Shown here in pieces: positions 4,220-6,729 of a stretch of 6,729 bases of DNA. Every line of letters starts with the position of its first letter. The stretch's first letter is position 1. The DNA comes from Candidatus Omnitrophota bacterium. GTDB lineage: Bacteria > Hinthialibacterota > Hinthialibacteria > Hinthialibacterales > JAKPRU01. The stretch is from contig JAKPRU010000656.1 of NCBI GenBank assembly GCA_029557025.1, positions 1-6,729 of the forward strand, read 5' to 3'. Below the pieces are notes generated by a model that saw nothing but the letters and a program-made list of their open reading frames with translations, searched no databases and had not been told where the DNA came from. The position numbers and the translations under genes are program-made.

Positions 4220-6729
4220 CGTCTCCATACGGTCTCGATTCTCATTCTCGCTCTCTGCGGTCTGTCTGTGGCTTATGGGGATAAAGTCACTCTGGATATG
4301 CTGGTGTATTGGCAAGGCGACGATACCGAGTGGCAAGGCACAGCGGAGTTGACCCAGGGAGATTTCCTGAAATGGGAGGGCTACCACTGGGAAAACCGAT
4401 TCGATTCCGAGGAGCCTCACCGGGACCAATTACTTGAGTCGAACAATAAAAAGGTTTCCTGGAAATCGCACACGGCCAAAGAAGACGACGGAATCTGGCT
4501 TGTGGCGCAGTTGGATGCGGACGAGAACATCACCGTAACCTTAAACGGAAAAACGCTTCAAGTCAGCCCGAACGGTCTGGCGAGCGCAAACTCACAAATT
4601 CAAGATGTGAGCGGTGACGCCTATATCCTCTTGCTCAATCTCAAACGGCTCAAAGAGAGGATGGATGTGGACGGAGACGGCGACCCGGATGAACTGATCC
4701 TTGACGAAACCGCTCGGCGCGCTCCCGGTCGGGGCGGCGAGTTCGCAAATCCCAAACAGGCCGCCGAATGCCCGCTTTTCCCTATTGCCGTGCGGGTGAT
4801 TGACGACGATGACGATATGACCGCCGACGCTATCACCGGCGATGAAGACAGCGATTGCTATCTTGCCGATTACGACGCCAACGGGGAAATCGACCGGATG
4901 CTGGACTGGATCGACAACGATGGGGATGGCGATGCGGATGAAATGGACTTGCGCTATTACCGCAATGGCGAGTTGGTGTGGGGATGGTTCTGGGAAGACG
5001 TTGACGACGACAACCGGATGTGGTCTGTGGCGAACTACGAATACCGGGAAGCGTTTGCCTCGGATATGTACGGCGACGATATCTTCTTTCTTCAGAAATA
5101 CGAACCGCTGACCGACACCTGGCTGCCCTACTCGGAATGCCCCTTCTCGTTCCATGACTTGGACGGGGATGGCTGGTCCGAAGCCGCCGTGCGGGTCAGC
5201 GCGGTTCCGGAACCGGAAAACAACGCGAACAGCTATGACGAGATTTGGGGGCCGAACCCGATCAAACCGGTTCAAGTAAGCAATGTCCGATACAGTTTCG
5301 ATATCGACAACGACAGCAACGAGAAGAATCAGCTGGATTACGACTTCGGATTCACGCTGGTGGGGTCGTTGCCCTACCAGGGATTCGATTATTTCAATCC
5401 GAAACGCCGTCCGCCCCAGACCGTGCAGCGGATATCTCACAACGAAATTCTTGCCTTGGCGGACAATTACACGGCGGACCTGACAGGATTCTCTTGGGAT
5501 GAGTTCGACTGCAATCACCGCTGGGAAGGGATCTTCTGGAGCGAAGAGGATTGGATACGCATTACCCTGGCGAATGCCGGCGGCCCGCCCTGGCGCTGGA
5601 ATATGCGTCGCGAATTCGATTGCGACCCTTCCAATCAACGGCAGGTTTATTACTCCCTGATCGACCAGCGAATCCACTGTTTTGGAGCAGAGTGGGGCTG
5701 GATCGAACACGGCCACCTATGGTCCGAACAGAAATTCGCGGAAACAAAATTCTTTGATTCCAACGGCGACGGATTCTTCGACCGATGGGAGGTCAACCTC
5801 GACAACCGGGGCAGCCCGGAGCGGGTTGCCGAACATGTCCAGCAGGTACAAATGCTTCCTTGGGACTATGCGACGATTCAAAGTGTTTACCTGAACCTGC
5901 TTCCGAAAGTCATCTCCGCCAATCAGAGTGTGATTGCATCCGTTCGGCAAAAGGGAATCTCGGCGGCGGATACCATCTTTCCGGCAGCGGTCGAAGAAAT
6001 GGAGACGCATCTGGGGGAAATCAAGAGTCAGGAACGTCTGCGTTATGTGACCGACCTGCTGAAAGAGTATTACATGCACGCGGTTCTCGTTCGTTTGGAT
6101 GAAATGGCGGCGGCAACCTCTGTCCCGGAACGTCGTGCTGACTTGTCCACCCTGCGAGAGGCCCTGGATAACGCTTTCAACCGGGGATACATGGAAGGAG
6201 TTATTGCCCTTCTGGAGCAGGTACAGGAACTGCCGAAGCCGAAACCATCCGAACCGAAAAGAATCACGGTTCGAATTACCAATCCGCTGGACCGTGCCCG
6301 CACCTCCGTTCCGGTCACGATTCGATTGGCCGATCTTCCTGAAGATTTTAAGACGAGTCCGTTTCGCGTTGTGGATTCCGACGGAAAAATCCTGCCCAGC
6401 CAGATGGACGATCCGGACGGAGACAGTGTGAAAGATGAGATATTCTTCCAGGTTTCTCTCGGCCCGAAAGAGACACGAGCGGTCTCCATTCGATACGGGG
6501 ATATGGACGCGCAGCAGGCATACACTCCTCGCGCCCATGCGCAGGTCGGTCAGAAATTCTATGTCAGTTGGGAAAGCGATCTGTGCGCATTCCGTTCCTA
6601 TTTCGGCAAAATCGACGTGTTCGGCAAGAAGAGACCCTGTCTGTTCATGCAGGAAATGGAATCCCCCTGGGTCAATACTCATGCCATGCAGAAGAACGGC
6701 ATGGATATTCTCAGTGTCGGCCCGACTTC
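4217..6729 (+). CDS. Large secreted Asp-rich calcium-loop protein with C-terminal DUF4861-like domain (3' partial)
   Basis: The frame is open from 4217 to the right edge, at least 837 complete codons; the end is missing. MRLHTVSILILALCGLSVAYG is a good signal peptide. LALC lacks a small residue before Cys, so a lipoprotein is unlikely. Residues about 23-145 look beta-rich, with many Trp. Acidic loops follow: DVDGDGDPD (150-158), IDDDDD (195-200), DEDSD (209-213), DYDANGEID (218-226), DNDGDGDAD (233-241), DLDGDGWSE (314-322), DIDND (362-366) and DSNGDGFFD (514-522). These align block by block with the protein at 47-1666, including RRE[FY]D, DQR[IL]H.FGAE and a following helical region. From about 683 there is a different module: ITVRITNPLDRARTSVPV, then DDPDGDSVKDEIFFQVSL and FGKIDVFGKK, then GMDILSVGP. 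I match this to DUF4861, a domain often found in secreted carbohydrate-related proteins. A glycan-binding or glycan-processing role is inference. The codon boundaries show no stop or frameshift. Confidence 0.85.
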   Translation, partial: MRLHTVSILILALCGLSVAYGDKVTLDMLVYWQGDDTEWQGTAELTQGDFLKWEGYHWENRFDSEEPHRDQLLESNNKKVSWKSHTAKEDDGIWLVAQLDADENITVTLNGKTLQVSPNGLASANSQIQDVSGDAYILLLNLKRLKERMDVDGDGDPDELILDETARRAPGRGGEFANPKQAAECPLFPIAVRVIDDDDDMTADAITGDEDSDCYLADYDANGEIDRMLDWIDNDGDGDADEMDLRYYRNGELVWGWFWEDVDDDNRMWSVANYEYREAFASDMYGDDIFFLQKYEPLTDTWLPYSECPFSFHDLDGDGWSEAAVRVSAVPEPENNANSYDEIWGPNPIKPVQVSNVRYSFDIDNDSNEKNQLDYDFGFTLVGSLPYQGFDYFNPKRRPPQTVQRISHNEILALADNYTADLTGFSWDEFDCNHRWEGIFWSEEDWIRITLANAGGPPWRWNMRREFDCDPSNQRQVYYSLIDQRIHCFGAEWGWIEHGHLWSEQKFAETKFFDSNGDGFFDRWEVNLDNRGSPERVAEHVQQVQMLPWDYATIQSVYLNLLPKVISANQSVIASVRQKGISAADTIFPAAVEEMETHLGEIKSQERLRYVTDLLKEYYMHAVLVRLDEMAAATSVPERRADLSTLREALDNAFNRGYMEGVIALLEQVQELPKPKPSEPKRITVRITNPLDRARTSVPVTIRLADLPEDFKTSPFRVVDSDGKILPSQMDDPDGDSVKDEIFFQVSLGPKETRAVSIRYGDMDAQQAYTPRAHAQVGQKFYVSWESDLCAFRSYFGKIDVFGKKRPCLFMQEMESPWVNTHAMQKNGMDILSVGPT

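Noticed and set aside
4229..4261. Lipoprotein signal (LALC) in the second Asp-rich protein
   Set aside because: The residue before Cys is Leu where a lipobox needs Gly, Ala or Ser; an ordinary signal peptide ending near SVA or AYG fits better.
4592..5716. Long minus-strand open frame (374 codons) opposite the second Asp-rich gene
   Set aside because: It is Val/Ile-rich because GAC/GAT Asp codons read as GTC/ATC on the other strand. It lacks a domain pattern, and the + strand frame has a signal peptide, ribosome site and a paralogue.
5717..6682. Minus-strand open frame of 321 codons
   Set aside because: It lies opposite the continuous + strand coding frame that includes the DUF4861-like domain; no recognisable motif and no supporting ribosome site were seen.

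Overview
The window is bacterial: compact same-strand genes, Shine-Dalgarno sites, ATG/GTG starts, two signal-peptide proteins, and moderately high G+C by eye. No gene here fixes a species. The combination of Gfo/Idh/MocA and DegT enzymes, secreted Asp-rich calcium-loop proteins and palindromic intergenic repeats would suit an uncultured, polysaccharide-oriented heterotroph, for example from the Planctomycetes-Verrucomicrobia side of the tree or Hydrogenedentes/Poribacteria-like groups. That placement is a low-confidence inference.

Layout, all on the + strand: (1) 47-1666 encodes a secreted, very Asp-rich protein with many DxDxDG-type loops; its frame is open to the left edge and its true start may lie outside. 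(2) 1667-1890 is a non-coding gap with three consecutive inverted repeats that look like dispersed REP-type elements. (3) 1891-3117 encodes a PLP-dependent DegT/DnrJ/EryC1/StrS aminotransferase. (4) 3177-4217 encodes a Gfo/Idh/MocA NAD(P)-dependent oxidoreductase. (5) 4217 to the right edge encodes a second, larger secreted Asp-rich protein. It is a clear paralogue of gene 1, with an extra N-terminal beta-rich part and a C-terminal domain resembling DUF4861, and it runs off the window after at least 837 codons. Genes 3-5 look like an operon: the gap is 59 bases between 3 and 4, and genes 4 and 5 share a base at TGATG.

A reasonable model is as follows. The two exported proteins bind calcium and probably a glycan or cell-surface polymer. 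The oxidoreductase and aminotransferase form a cytoplasmic redox/transamination pair acting on a keto-sugar or cyclitol, as in the known NtdC/NtdA and WlbA/WlbE pairings. No substrate can be read from the sequence. The most unusual aspect is the pair of paralogous Asp-rich secreted proteins bracketing the sugar-enzyme pair, one with and one without the DUF4861-like domain. I see no CRISPR array, tRNA, rRNA or transposase.
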